From: Olavius sp. associated proteobacterium Delta 1
GTDB taxonomy: Bacteria; Desulfobacterota; Desulfobacteria; Desulfobacterales; JAFDCJ01
Direction: 5' to 3'
NCBI GenBank assembly: GCA_902749685.1
Contig: CACVKW010000672.1
Span: forward strand, 1-60,466
DNA length: 60,466 nucleotides
Shown here in pieces: positions 16,232 through 24,824 of this stretch (the stretch's first letter is position 1; each line of letters opens with the position of its first letter). A program made the position numbers and the translations under genes. The notes below the pieces were generated by a model. The model did not search any database and was not told the DNA's origin. It worked only from the letters and a program-made list of their open reading frames with translations.

Positions 16232-17434
16232 ATGTCACCTGATTCCGATCCAAAACCATATCGCTGGGTAATGCTTGTCCTGCTGTGGCTGCTTTACATC
16301 AGCTTTGGCATCGTATCCCGCTCAATATTTCCCCTCGTCACTCCGATCCTGGCCGACCTTGAGCTTTCTTACTCTCAGATGGGTTTGATTCTGGGGTCAT
16401 GGCAGTTGACCTATATTTTTGCGGCCCTGGTCGCGGGAACAATCCTGGATCGATGGGGCGTTCGCAAATCCATTTTTGCCGGGGCGGTTGTCATCGGTCT
16501 TTCGGCATCCTTGCGTTATTTTTGCGGCGGCTTTATGTCCATGTTGCTTGCGGTTGCCCTGTTTGGCCTCGGGGGTCCGATGATATCCATCGGTGGTCCC
16601 AAAACAATTTCCTTATGGTTTGCCGGGCGAAGCCGTGGAACGGCCATGGGTATTTACACGACCGGCAACTGGATGGGTGGACTGATGGCTCTGGCCTTGA
16701 CCAACAGCCTGGTCATGCCCCTGGTTGGCAACAACTGGCGCCTGGCATTCGTGGTCTATGGTGTGGCGACTTTTTCAATCGCTTTGCAATGGTTGCTACT
16801 GGCCGGAGGAGACAGGCCGGCAGAACAATCGGAAAGTTCGCGGATCATTGACGTATTCGACAGCCTCATTAAAATAAGCAATGTCAGGATCTTACTGGTT
16901 ATGGGCCTGTTATCGTTTGCCATCGGTCACGGTTTCTCGAGCTGGCTGCCGAAAATATTAGAAGACAGCGGTATGTCCGCTTCACGAGCCGGCTGGGCTG
17001 CTGCGATTTCAATTGCAGCCGGCATTCCTTCCATTCTAATTATTCCGACGATTATTCCGCCACGCTTCAGAGGACGCATCATTGCTATTTTAGCAGTTTT
17101 GACCACCATTAACCTTGTTCTGGTGATGAAAATATCCGGAACCGCACTTTACTTAGGCCTTGCAACCCTGGGCTTAATCAGTGCACCCTTTATGGCGCTG
17201 CTGTTATTAATTTTAATGGACAGCCCGGGAGTGGAAACCCGGCACCTGGGCTCGGCCGGCGGCATGTTTTTCTGTGTGGCAGAAATCGGAGGTTTCACGG
17301 GTCCGTTCATCATGGGACTTCTGGTGGATGCAACCGGTACGTTTATGACGGGCGCGTTGTTTCTGGCCGGCCTTTGCATGACAATGGCGGTGCTGACTTT
17401 CTTTCTATACACAGGATACACAGCGCCAGAATGA
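16232..17434 (+). CDS. MFS transporter, CynX/NNP-like
   Basis: A 400-residue major-facilitator protein with about twelve hydrophobic segments. The loop between helices 2 and 3, GTILDRWGVRKS, is MFS motif A, and GGPKTISLWFAGRSRGTAMG follows in the fourth and fifth helix region. The ribosome-binding site is poor (GTGCTAA before ATG). It is the last gene of the plus-strand group containing the HgcAB-like fusion, so it may move the substrate or product of that system. It is not closely similar to the MFS proteins at 20648 and 55412. The substrate is not predictable from the sequence. Confidence 0.85.
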   Translation: MSPDSDPKPYRWVMLVLLWLLYISFGIVSRSIFPLVTPILADLELSYSQMGLILGSWQLTYIFAALVAGTILDRWGVRKSIFAGAVVIGLSASLRYFCGGFMSMLLAVALFGLGGPMISIGGPKTISLWFAGRSRGTAMGIYTTGNWMGGLMALALTNSLVMPLVGNNWRLAFVVYGVATFSIALQWLLLAGGDRPAEQSESSRIIDVFDSLIKISNVRILLVMGLLSFAIGHGFSSWLPKILEDSGMSASRAGWAAAISIAAGIPSILIIPTIIPPRFRGRIIAILAVLTTINLVLVMKISGTALYLGLATLGLISAPFMALLLLILMDSPGVETRHLGSAGGMFFCVAEIGGFTGPFIMGLLVDATGTFMTGALFLAGLCMTMAVLTFFLYTGYTAPE

Positions 17435-17746
17435 TTTACTCATTCTTCCATTGTAGTGTTGATTTTTAATCAAAGGTGTAGGGTCAGCCATGCGAAACGC
17501 TGTGTATGTTTTAAAATTTTCCCTGGTTATAAACAAAGCCCAAGTTACAATTGGATGAATTTTAGCGGTAGCGGCTTCCAGCCGCGGCATTTGATTTCGC
17601 GGTTGAAAACCGCTCCCACATTCCCTGTACTTGCTCTTTATATATAACCAGTAAATTTTATTATAATGTTCTTTAACGATTCCAGCAAAAATTTAAATAG
17701 ACACAATTCCTCAAATATTCAATCTACAATTTTCAATATTCAATAC
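17435..17746. repeat. Convergent spacer with REP-like hairpins and TTGAATATTG words
   Basis: Between convergent genes. GCGGCTTCCAGCCGC (17571-17585) and CGCGGTTGAAAACCGC (17598-17613) are REP-like hairpins in the CGCTCCCAC context. Positions 17712-17746 carry ATATTCAATCTACAAT words, ending right at the stop codon of the minus-strand LutB-like gene. No open frame here looks coding. Confidence 0.6.
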
Positions 17747-19861
17747 TTAAAGCAGTTCCAGCGGGTGATAAACGTTTAAGCCGGTTCCCTCCTGCAATTG
17801 AATCTTGCAGACACTGCTCTCGGTGACGATTGCCTGCATCCCTGAGTCTTTGAAAGCCTGGAACAGGGGCTCACCGACTGCCTGGGACAGCTCGTAACCC
17901 AACATGCCCTCTTTCAAACCAAAAGTTCCGGCCATTCCGCAGCAGGTGCCGCTTTCAACCACCTCCATCTCAGCGCCCCGTTTCTTCAGATAAGCGATGG
18001 CATGAGCACCGACGCCCAGAGCACGTTGGTGGCAGGCGATATGAAAACCAAAATGGTTACCTTCCAGATGCAGACGGGAATCTTTGGGTCTCTCGTTTTC
18101 CAATTTTTCCAGATACTCGAAATACTCATAAGTTTTCTGAGCAACGTCTACGACATCCCGGCGATCGTTCAACAACTTGGGATAGGAAACTTTGAGACAG
18201 TAAACCGCCGTCGGCTCGGTCGACACTATATCGTATCCCTGCTGCGTATAGTAGGCCAGGTTTCTGACGTTCTCTTCCGCAACTTTTCTGGCCTGCTGCA
18301 AATCCCCGTATCCGATATAGGGGTAACCGCAGCCCTGTTGCGGCGGCATAAGCACTTTACAGCCGCGTGATTCGAGGCGTTCGACAGCGGCCATTCCCAG
18401 ATCGGGCGCATTGTAATTGGCATAAATATCGGCAAAAAAGGCAACATGGTGAACCGGGTTGGAAACCAGGGTCGCCCCCCGGGTGTCAAATCGCTTGGCC
18501 AGTGTTTTGCGACGAAAGACCGGCAGTTGACGGCGCCTGTCGATACCGACATATTTCTCCATCTGTGATCGAAAGAACTGATTTTTCATAAACCAGTTGG
18601 ATATCGGCGCGGTGGCACTGCCGAATTTGGCCATGGTCTCGGCCGCCATCAGAGCCCGATTGACCAGGGGATGTTTTTCCAATCGACTATAGCGGTCTTT
18701 AACCGCTGAAATCATCATGGGAATATCAATTTCAGCCGGACAAATTTCCTTGCAAAGCCCGCAGGAAACACACAGGTGCGCAAATTCCCCGGCTTTTTCC
18801 AGCCCGTGCACGGATGCCGTCCAGGGAATACCGATCGGACCGGGATAGATGTAACCAAAAGCATGCCCCCCAACCACACCATAAGTGGGGCATATATTCA
18901 TACAGGCTGCGCATCGAATACAGTTCAAAGCATCCTGCATCAGGGGATCTTCGCGCATCCGGCTGCGGCCGTTGTCCAAAATAATTATGTGAGATTCCCG
19001 GCTGCTGTTGCCTTCACCCTGGCCCAGGGGTGATCGGCCGCCCATCAGGGTTTCATAGGTTGTCAGGTGCTGTCCCACTGCGCTGATCGGATGTGCCAGC
19101 ATCATCTGCAACGCATCTTCAACCGTCTCCACGATTTTCTCCCGGCCCATGATACAGATATGAACATCCGGGATGCTCGAGACCAGCCGGGCATTGCCTT
19201 CATTGGTTTCAATGACGATCACTCCCAGCTCAGCGATTCCGATGTTGGCGCCGGTCATGCCGATATCGGCATTTAAAAAGTAAGGCCGCACGAATCGGCG
19301 AACGGCTTTCATGATCGCGTCCGCATCGTCGGGAATATCTTCACCGGTGGCTTTGCGGAAAATTTCCGCCACATCCGCCACGGTTTTGTGAACCGCCGGA
19401 AAAACCAGGTGAAACGGTTTCTCGTGTACCTGCTGGATGATCAGCTCTCCCAGGTCGGTCTCGATCACCTCCATCCCGGCTGCTTCCAGGGGTTCATTGA
19501 CTTCAATCTCCTCGCTGGTCAGTGACTTTGATTTGGCCACAATTTTGGCATCCCGCTGCCGGGCAATTTTCAGAATATAGTCAATGGCCGCTTTACCGTC
19601 TTTCGCTAAATATACGGATGCGCCGCGCTGTCGAACCTTGTCGGCAAATTGGTCCACCAGTTCATCCTGTTTTGCCAGGCACCGCAGCTTGGTTTGCCGG
19701 ACTTCCTTTCTAAAATTTTCACCGCCGGGCAACAGATCCACTGCTTTACGTCGATTGTCCCGGCCTCGTTTCATAGCGGTGTATAGCGCATCCCTTTTGG
19801 GTTTTTCGCCCAGGGCCTTTTCGACTTTATCGCAGAGCCGTGTGAAAGAAGATTCAGACAT
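17747..19861 (-). CDS. Fused LutB/LutA-like iron-sulfur oxidoreductase
   Basis: A 704-residue fusion. The N-terminal part is an LUD domain of the LutB/LldF type (GANIGIAELGVIVIETNEGN). Two 4Fe-4S motifs follow, CIRCAACMNICP near residues 316-327 and CVSCGLCKEICP near 366-377. The C-terminal third resembles LutA/GlpC cysteine-rich (CCG) domains, with GCGYPYIGYG and the intact SGTCCGMAGTFG. In lactate-utilisation systems LutA, LutB and LutC form the L-lactate oxidation complex; here LutA and LutB equivalents are one chain. The start is ATG 19861 with AAGGAA upstream; a TTG two codons earlier is less likely. It is followed on the opposite side by LutC-like and MFS genes. The oxidised hydroxy acid is not certain to be lactate. 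Confidence 0.88.
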   Translation of the reverse strand: MSESSFTRLCDKVEKALGEKPKRDALYTAMKRGRDNRRKAVDLLPGGENFRKEVRQTKLRCLAKQDELVDQFADKVRQRGASVYLAKDGKAAIDYILKIARQRDAKIVAKSKSLTSEEIEVNEPLEAAGMEVIETDLGELIIQQVHEKPFHLVFPAVHKTVADVAEIFRKATGEDIPDDADAIMKAVRRFVRPYFLNADIGMTGANIGIAELGVIVIETNEGNARLVSSIPDVHICIMGREKIVETVEDALQMMLAHPISAVGQHLTTYETLMGGRSPLGQGEGNSSRESHIIILDNGRSRMREDPLMQDALNCIRCAACMNICPTYGVVGGHAFGYIYPGPIGIPWTASVHGLEKAGEFAHLCVSCGLCKEICPAEIDIPMMISAVKDRYSRLEKHPLVNRALMAAETMAKFGSATAPISNWFMKNQFFRSQMEKYVGIDRRRQLPVFRRKTLAKRFDTRGATLVSNPVHHVAFFADIYANYNAPDLGMAAVERLESRGCKVLMPPQQGCGYPYIGYGDLQQARKVAEENVRNLAYYTQQGYDIVSTEPTAVYCLKVSYPKLLNDRRDVVDVAQKTYEYFEYLEKLENERPKDSRLHLEGNHFGFHIACHQRALGVGAHAIAYLKKRGAEMEVVESGTCCGMAGTFGLKEGMLGYELSQAVGEPLFQAFKDSGMQAIVTESSVCKIQLQEGTGLNVYHPLELL

Positions 19862-19926
19862 ATTCAATTCCTTTTAATGGGCGATAACACTCATTGTTAG
19901 TTGTCGGTGGTTTGTTGTCAGTTTGC

Positions 19927-20490
19927 TCAATTTACAATTATGACATGGGTTTCGGCGGGTCCGTGTACGCCGAGAATTAATCGCATCTCGATATCTGCCG
20001 TACGGCTGGGGCCTGAAATGAATGAGACGTTTGCATTTAAAGGATTTTTCTCATAAAATATGCGGATGGGGACTGCTGCCTCCATCAGGGTTGTAACTAA
20101 GTCAGACGCCCGCAGCAGGCTTATGTGCACCAGCGGCAGGGCAGTCACCAGGCGCAGGGAATCGTCAGTGGTAAATTCGACAATTGCCCCGGTCTCGGCA
20201 ATGGCAAAGTCCGACCATGAGATGCCGGCCTGGATAGTATCAAAGGCTGCGGGCAAATCCGTGTTGTTGAAAGGCGGTCGCAACACGTCCATTCCCTTAT
20301 CGGCGATTTGCTGATCCAGCTTTTGGCCAAATTCTTCCGGAAACTCGCTCAAAGCCACTTTTGTCGTCGCTTTTTCCTGAAGAATGGAAAACACTTTATC
20401 TGCTGCTTCGCTCATTCCGGTAACCAGATGGACTATCCCCGCCAGCGATTCATGTTTTTTTTGAAACTGTTGTACGATATTATCATTCAT
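19927..20490 (-). CDS. LutC/LldG-like LUD protein
   Basis: A 187-residue single LUD-domain protein. The core signature DFAIAETGAIVEF and the following ALPLVHISLL match the LutC/YkgG group. It is upstream of the LutB/A fusion in the same direction with 65 nt between them, so the two are almost certainly co-expressed. AAGGAA precedes the ATG. The protein has no cluster-binding cysteines of its own, as usual for this subunit. A second, somewhat longer member is at 58087. Confidence 0.88.
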   Translation of the reverse strand: MNDNIVQQFQKKHESLAGIVHLVTGMSEAADKVFSILQEKATTKVALSEFPEEFGQKLDQQIADKGMDVLRPPFNNTDLPAAFDTIQAGISWSDFAIAETGAIVEFTTDDSLRLVTALPLVHISLLRASDLVTTLMEAAVPIRIFYEKNPLNANVSFISGPSRTADIEMRLILGVHGPAETHVIIVN

Positions 20491-20647
20491 GCCATTTAAA
20501 TTCCTTCTGAATATGACCCGATTAAAAACCCCTAGGTTGACTGCTCCTAATTAATGCGAAATGAATATGAAATCAAGTAGATAATTTAGGTTGCGAGTGA
20601 CCGGGACAAACCTTGCCGGACAAGTTTACAATCGGCATGAAATTTGA

Positions 20648-21862
20648 CTATCTTTTACGCCAGCCACGCAATCCCCAGTGCAGCGATATTAAAGCGAAAA
20701 CGGTGATTCCGGCCGAGATCATGCCTGTTGCAGCAATGCCGCCGGTCAACCAGACCGGACCTCCGATCAAGGCACCGACAATCCTTCCCAGCCCGGCTGC
20801 AGCAGTGAATCCGGCTATCATGGTCGACCGCATTCCGGGTCGCAATTCCGTGCATAGGGCCAGACTGGATATAATCGTAAATTCAAATATTAAAAAGAGT
20901 ATAAACAACCCGGCCAGTGCCAGGTAAAATGATTGACTGATAAACGGCAACAGCACATAGGCAGCGCAGCACAACAGAATTCCGAGAGAAACAACCCGTT
21001 TTAAACCTAATCGATCGGATAGGGTTGCGACCATTATCTCTCCTAAAAGCTCTGCAGCTCCTATGACGCCGGTTCCAAGGCCCAAAACGACAATCCCGAC
21101 ATCAAATGCTTTTTCCAGCCAGGCCCCGTAAACCACAAAAAGATTGTCGATCGCGGCACTGAAGAAAAATACATATGCCATAGCACCCAGCGAAGGGGTG
21201 TCCTTGAACAGGATTTGCAGCATTTTTTTATACTGCTGCAGCTGAACTGGTTTTGAATAATCTTTATTATCGCCGGAAAAAAAAATTGCCAGGACGAAGG
21301 CACCCAGAATACCGATTATTCCCATGACGAAAAAAGGAGATCGCCACCCGACGCTGTTAATCAGCAGCGCAATCAATGGTATCCCGACCAGCGTGCTGCC
21401 GGCCCAGCTGATTTCCATCAAACCGATTGCCATTCCCCGGCGCCGGTATGGCACTCTTTCACTGATATAAGCCTGAACTGCCGGGTCAAAAATACTTTTC
21501 CCCAACCCGGCCATAAGTAAAGCGATCAGTACAACGCCGTATAACGGAACCAACCCGCCGGCCAGCATCCCGATCCCCAGCAGCAGCATGCCAGCGATCA
21601 TCAGCTTGCGATATCCGATTCGGTCGCCAATCGGACCAAAAACGATCCCCAGTAGAGAGGTTGCCCAGTTTACCGCAATTAACGAGGTAATGGCTGTCAG
21701 CGGCACCCCCAAACCACGGCTCAATGCCGGGGCAAACGGATAAGCAAAGCGCCGGGCCGTGCTCAGCAACAGGCGGCAGATTACCACGACGCCTATTTTC
21801 AGAATTAATTGGGATCGGGTCTGGCTTTGAGTGCTTTTGTTAGCTTGATTGAGGTTTAACAT
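20648..21862 (-). CDS. MFS transporter
   Basis: A 404-residue twelve-helix transporter. FGPIGDRIGYRKLMIAG is MFS motif A, and SERVPYRRRGMAIGLMEISW lies in the fourth to fifth helix region. It is the first gene of the minus-strand MFS-LutC-LutB group and has no visible Shine-Dalgarno sequence before its ATG. The arrangement mirrors 55412-58755, where an MFS gene also leads a LutB-LutC pair; this suggests uptake of the hydroxy acid that the LUD proteins oxidise. That is inference from position only. Confidence 0.85.
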   Translation of the reverse strand: MLNLNQANKSTQSQTRSQLILKIGVVVICRLLLSTARRFAYPFAPALSRGLGVPLTAITSLIAVNWATSLLGIVFGPIGDRIGYRKLMIAGMLLLGIGMLAGGLVPLYGVVLIALLMAGLGKSIFDPAVQAYISERVPYRRRGMAIGLMEISWAGSTLVGIPLIALLINSVGWRSPFFVMGIIGILGAFVLAIFFSGDNKDYSKPVQLQQYKKMLQILFKDTPSLGAMAYVFFFSAAIDNLFVVYGAWLEKAFDVGIVVLGLGTGVIGAAELLGEIMVATLSDRLGLKRVVSLGILLCCAAYVLLPFISQSFYLALAGLFILFLIFEFTIISSLALCTELRPGMRSTMIAGFTAAAGLGRIVGALIGGPVWLTGGIAATGMISAGITVFALISLHWGLRGWRKR

Positions 21863-22206
21863 AAAGCGCCGAACATAAGTAATCAGACATGAGCGTCGCC
21901 CCTGGTCTGAAAAGCGACCAGCCTAATCATGAAGTAATTTTGCCATTTTGGCGTAAAGCCCGCCCCCACGAGATGCTGATCAACCTGTTGAGTAGCGCTG
22001 GGCAGCGGCGGGGTTTATCCCCATCGAACGGTCCATAGCAAGCACCATCTTCTTGGAATCGCTTAAAGTTAGATCAGACAGTCAACCGGATTTTTTAATC
22101 TCTCAGCAGGACGGACAAAACCCTGCTGAGAGCCTGTCAAACATGATTATAAAAGATTCTCCAAGATGAATAAATCTGATGAAATCGTAACCCATCTCGG
22201 TCCCGC
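21863..22206. other. Intergenic region with one strong hairpin
   Basis: No gene is apparent. The only clear structure is an 11-bp stem, CTCTCAGCAGG (22100-22110) with CCTGCTGAGAG (22122-22132). It lies downstream of the minus-strand esterase gene, but the minus-strand sequence after it is A-rich rather than T-rich, so it is not a standard intrinsic terminator. Confidence 0.5.
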
Positions 22207-23958
22207 CTACTCAGGCACAGACCATTGAAACCACCAGGGCAGCCAACCCCAGGCAGCGGATGTACCGGGTCCGAATCTATCATCCCAGGTAGCCAGTTCA
22301 TCATCCAACGCATCCCAGATACCTTCTATCGAAATTTCCTCATCGCTCATGCCGATCAGAGGGTCGTCGAAATCGGCATCGAAGATGATGACTTTTTCTT
22401 TGCCCTCCTTGTTGGACCATTCTTTCCATTTGGGAAGATGATGGCCCTTGGGTTTTCCGGTGCGGGCGAAATTGGCCATGTACTTCATCATGGCATCGCT
22501 GAGCTTCATCCGGCCGTCAAAATCATTGCCCGGGCTGAAAGAGTATCCCCACAGGCTCGTATCGGCGCCAAAGAAGAAGCTAATTTCCATTGCATGGCCG
22601 GCAGCGTAAATAAAATCGAACGGTGCCGGTCCCGACCCGATGGCACTGTTGCCGCCCCATCTGAAATCATAGGCAAAGACATGTTTCTGCTGCTCCCTCA
22701 ACGCCCTGGCCCGCTCATCGACAAATTTGGCCCGCCAATTGCGGCCCCCGTAATAGCCCGTGACCTCATAAAGAGTCTTGTCAAAATCAGTCGGGAGCAC
22801 ATCGTCTAACGTCGTAGATCCATCGCCATCGAGTACTTCAAACCGCAGATCCCACCACGACTGAAGTCCAAATGCGGGGCCGTATAACGGCATGAAAGCC
22901 TTGGTCTCATATTCGTTGGCGCCTACTATAATAGGCACCTTATTATATTTGCCTGATCTGATGGTGGCAACGACACTGCCTGGAAGAACATAACCGTCCT
23001 GATAGGCATCATAGGTCGGCAATGTTCCAAATAAGGCATAATAAGCCTCAAATATTTCATGACTGGTCTTTCCTCTTAGGTATGCTTCCACATCACCGCC
23101 CGGGACTCCGGACAACCCATCAGCTGCCAAAAGCGCTGCAATGGTATTTTCAGCCTGAGCTTTACCCTCTACGACAGTGTCCGTTGTCATGCCGCCGCTC
23201 TGGGACATGGCCCGGTGGAAAAGGCCCTTGGCCAGGGGTGAAATCACGAGATTCATGACGTTATGGGCACCGGCAGACTCACCGGTAACGGTAACTTTTT
23301 TAGGATCACCGCCGAAGGCCTTGATGTTTTTCTTGATCCATTCAAGGGCCCGGATGGTATCCAGGGTGCCGAAGTTGCCGGAGTCATCTTTGGGATCACC
23401 GTGTCTGAGTGCCGGATGGGTTAACCACCCCAAAGGCCCCAGCCGGTATTGAATCACCACAACGACCAGGTCGCCTTTGAGCGCCAGTACCGAACCGTCG
23501 TAATCTTCGGCTTTTCCAAAATTGTTTGATCCCCCGTGGATCCAGACATAGACCGGCAGGTTCTTTTTTTTGTGAGTCGGGCGGTATATGTCTAAATAAA
23601 GGCAATCTTCGCTGCCTTCCGCGGTACTGCTTCTGATCCAATCGCTGCCCGTAATCAACTGCGTGCAGGGCTCACACTCCACTGAGCCGTCCCGTACACC
23701 GTGCCACTTGGCGGGCTTTTCGGGTGCCTTCCAGCGCAGGTCTCCTACCGGCGGCTGGGCAAATGGAACACTTTTCCATGCCAGGGCTCCCGAATCCGTC
23801 TCAGATCCCTGGATTTTTCCATACTTGGTAATGACGGTTGTTGGAAACTCCCTGCTCCTTTTGTTCCAGCGGTGGGCATAACCGGGAACTGCACTAATTA
23901 GCAAACCGGCCACTACCAAAGCAATTACTGCGATGATGAAATTATTATTTTTTTTCAT
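22207..23958 (-). CDS. Exported type-B carboxylesterase
   Basis: A 583-residue alpha/beta-hydrolase of the para-nitrobenzyl-esterase/cholinesterase family. It begins with a signal peptide, MKKNNNFIIAVIALVVAGLL then an ISAVPGYA cleavage region, so it is secreted or periplasmic. The oxyanion-hole segment VYVWIHGGSNNFG and the nucleophile elbow VTGESAGAHNVMN are intact, and SEDCLYLDIYRP is the family's second signature. The start is ATG 23958 because GGAGG stands at the right distance; an ATG five codons upstream would place that ribosome site inside the gene. It probably releases a carboxylic acid or alcohol outside the cytoplasm. It is monocistronic, with a broken hydrolase gene just behind its start. 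Confidence 0.9.
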   Translation of the reverse strand: MKKNNNFIIAVIALVVAGLLISAVPGYAHRWNKRSREFPTTVITKYGKIQGSETDSGALAWKSVPFAQPPVGDLRWKAPEKPAKWHGVRDGSVECEPCTQLITGSDWIRSSTAEGSEDCLYLDIYRPTHKKKNLPVYVWIHGGSNNFGKAEDYDGSVLALKGDLVVVVIQYRLGPLGWLTHPALRHGDPKDDSGNFGTLDTIRALEWIKKNIKAFGGDPKKVTVTGESAGAHNVMNLVISPLAKGLFHRAMSQSGGMTTDTVVEGKAQAENTIAALLAADGLSGVPGGDVEAYLRGKTSHEIFEAYYALFGTLPTYDAYQDGYVLPGSVVATIRSGKYNKVPIIVGANEYETKAFMPLYGPAFGLQSWWDLRFEVLDGDGSTTLDDVLPTDFDKTLYEVTGYYGGRNWRAKFVDERARALREQQKHVFAYDFRWGGNSAIGSGPAPFDFIYAAGHAMEISFFFGADTSLWGYSFSPGNDFDGRMKLSDAMMKYMANFARTGKPKGHHLPKWKEWSNKEGKEKVIIFDADFDDPLIGMSDEEISIEGIWDALDDELATWDDRFGPGTSAAWGWLPWWFQWSVPE

Positions 23959-24097
23959 TATACTTTCCTCCATCTATTTCAGAATTCAAAAAAATAATTC
24001 GACGCGAAATAACCAGCAATTCTTACCCATTCATCGATCGGTTTTGGAAAAGATAAGCAGCTCCCGGCAGATCGGGAAGGAACTTCCGGAAGCGATC

Positions 24098-24450
24098 TCA
24101 GCCTAGTTTTAAGATTTCTTTCATCGCAAACATTTTCAGACAGCTCTCATTTTTTGGTTGCAGAAAATCAAGGATCGCCGCATTAGGTGCTTTATCAGGT
24201 TGCAGGACAATCGATCAATGGCTAGAAGCTTGAATTTTCCGGTATTTTAGGTCCGGCATCTCTCGCAACAGTTTGTCCAATGCATCTTCAGGCAGTCGGA
24301 TTTTATCCGATGTGGTCATGCCCCCCGGTGCCCTGAGGACCAGCACCGGACATTTAATCCGGGGAAAAAACTTGCTAATATTATATCCGGTAAGGTTTTG
24401 GGCCGCTTCTTTGATGTGTTCCGCTTTTACCCGTGATGGCAATGTTATCT
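24098..24450 (-). pseudogene. Alpha/beta-hydrolase remnant with an internal TGA
   Basis: Only the C-terminal third remains. The frame reads FFPRIKCPVLVLRAPGG, then LDKLLREMPDLKYRKIQASSH, where the His would be the catalytic one. It then meets a TGA at 24215-24217 and continues in the same frame for 38 further residues (SIVLQPDKAPNAAILDFLQP and on) to a TGA at 24098. Upstream the frame is closed by a stop just beyond 24448 and the nucleophile region is missing. Truncation plus an in-frame stop marks a decaying gene. Confidence 0.65.
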
Positions 24451-24615
24451 AAAATGAAACATATTAAGGAATAACAGCAAAGCGATAGTTATCGATCAGA
24501 TGTAGATGTCAACAATGAATTGTTATTTGTCAGTAGACTTCTATGCAATAAAATATTATATGTCAAGCATTAGCCTATGGTTTTCTTGTTTTAAAAATTT
24601 TTAACAATGGTCATG

Positions 24616-24720
24616 GATATCATCTATATGAAACGATATAAAGATGTTGGCTATATGGAAACTTTCGATATTTCATTGATATCATTTTAGAAGCTTGATA
24701 ATGATATGAATTCGTTATCA
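24616..24720. promoter_or_regulatory. Cluster of operator-like inverted repeats upstream of the AbfD-like gene
   Basis: Three palindromic patches lie 105-210 nt before ATG 24825. The first (24616-24639) starts GATATCA and runs through TATATGAAA to GATAT. The second is GATATTTCATTGATATC (24667-24683). The third pairs TGATAA (24696-24701) with TTATCA (24715-24720). The first closely resembles 47149-47170 in front of the TetR gene. The rest of 24451-24824 is AT-rich with no gene. Confidence 0.4.
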
Positions 24721-24824
24721 ATTAAAAAAACACGCGAACCTGATCGATTGCCTGCACCAGAATGAACGCCATTCGTCGGAGCAATGGAGCCAGGCTTCAA
24801 ATCCAGCCAACAGGAGAAAAATCA

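Noticed and set aside
22100..22132. Intrinsic terminator of the esterase gene
   Set aside because: The hairpin is strong, but the minus-strand sequence after it is A-rich; it is listed only as a hairpin.
24215..24217. TGA as a selenocysteine codon in the hydrolase frame
   Set aside because: The gene lacks its N-terminal half and I see no SECIS-like hairpin directly after the TGA, so it reads as an ordinary nonsense mutation.
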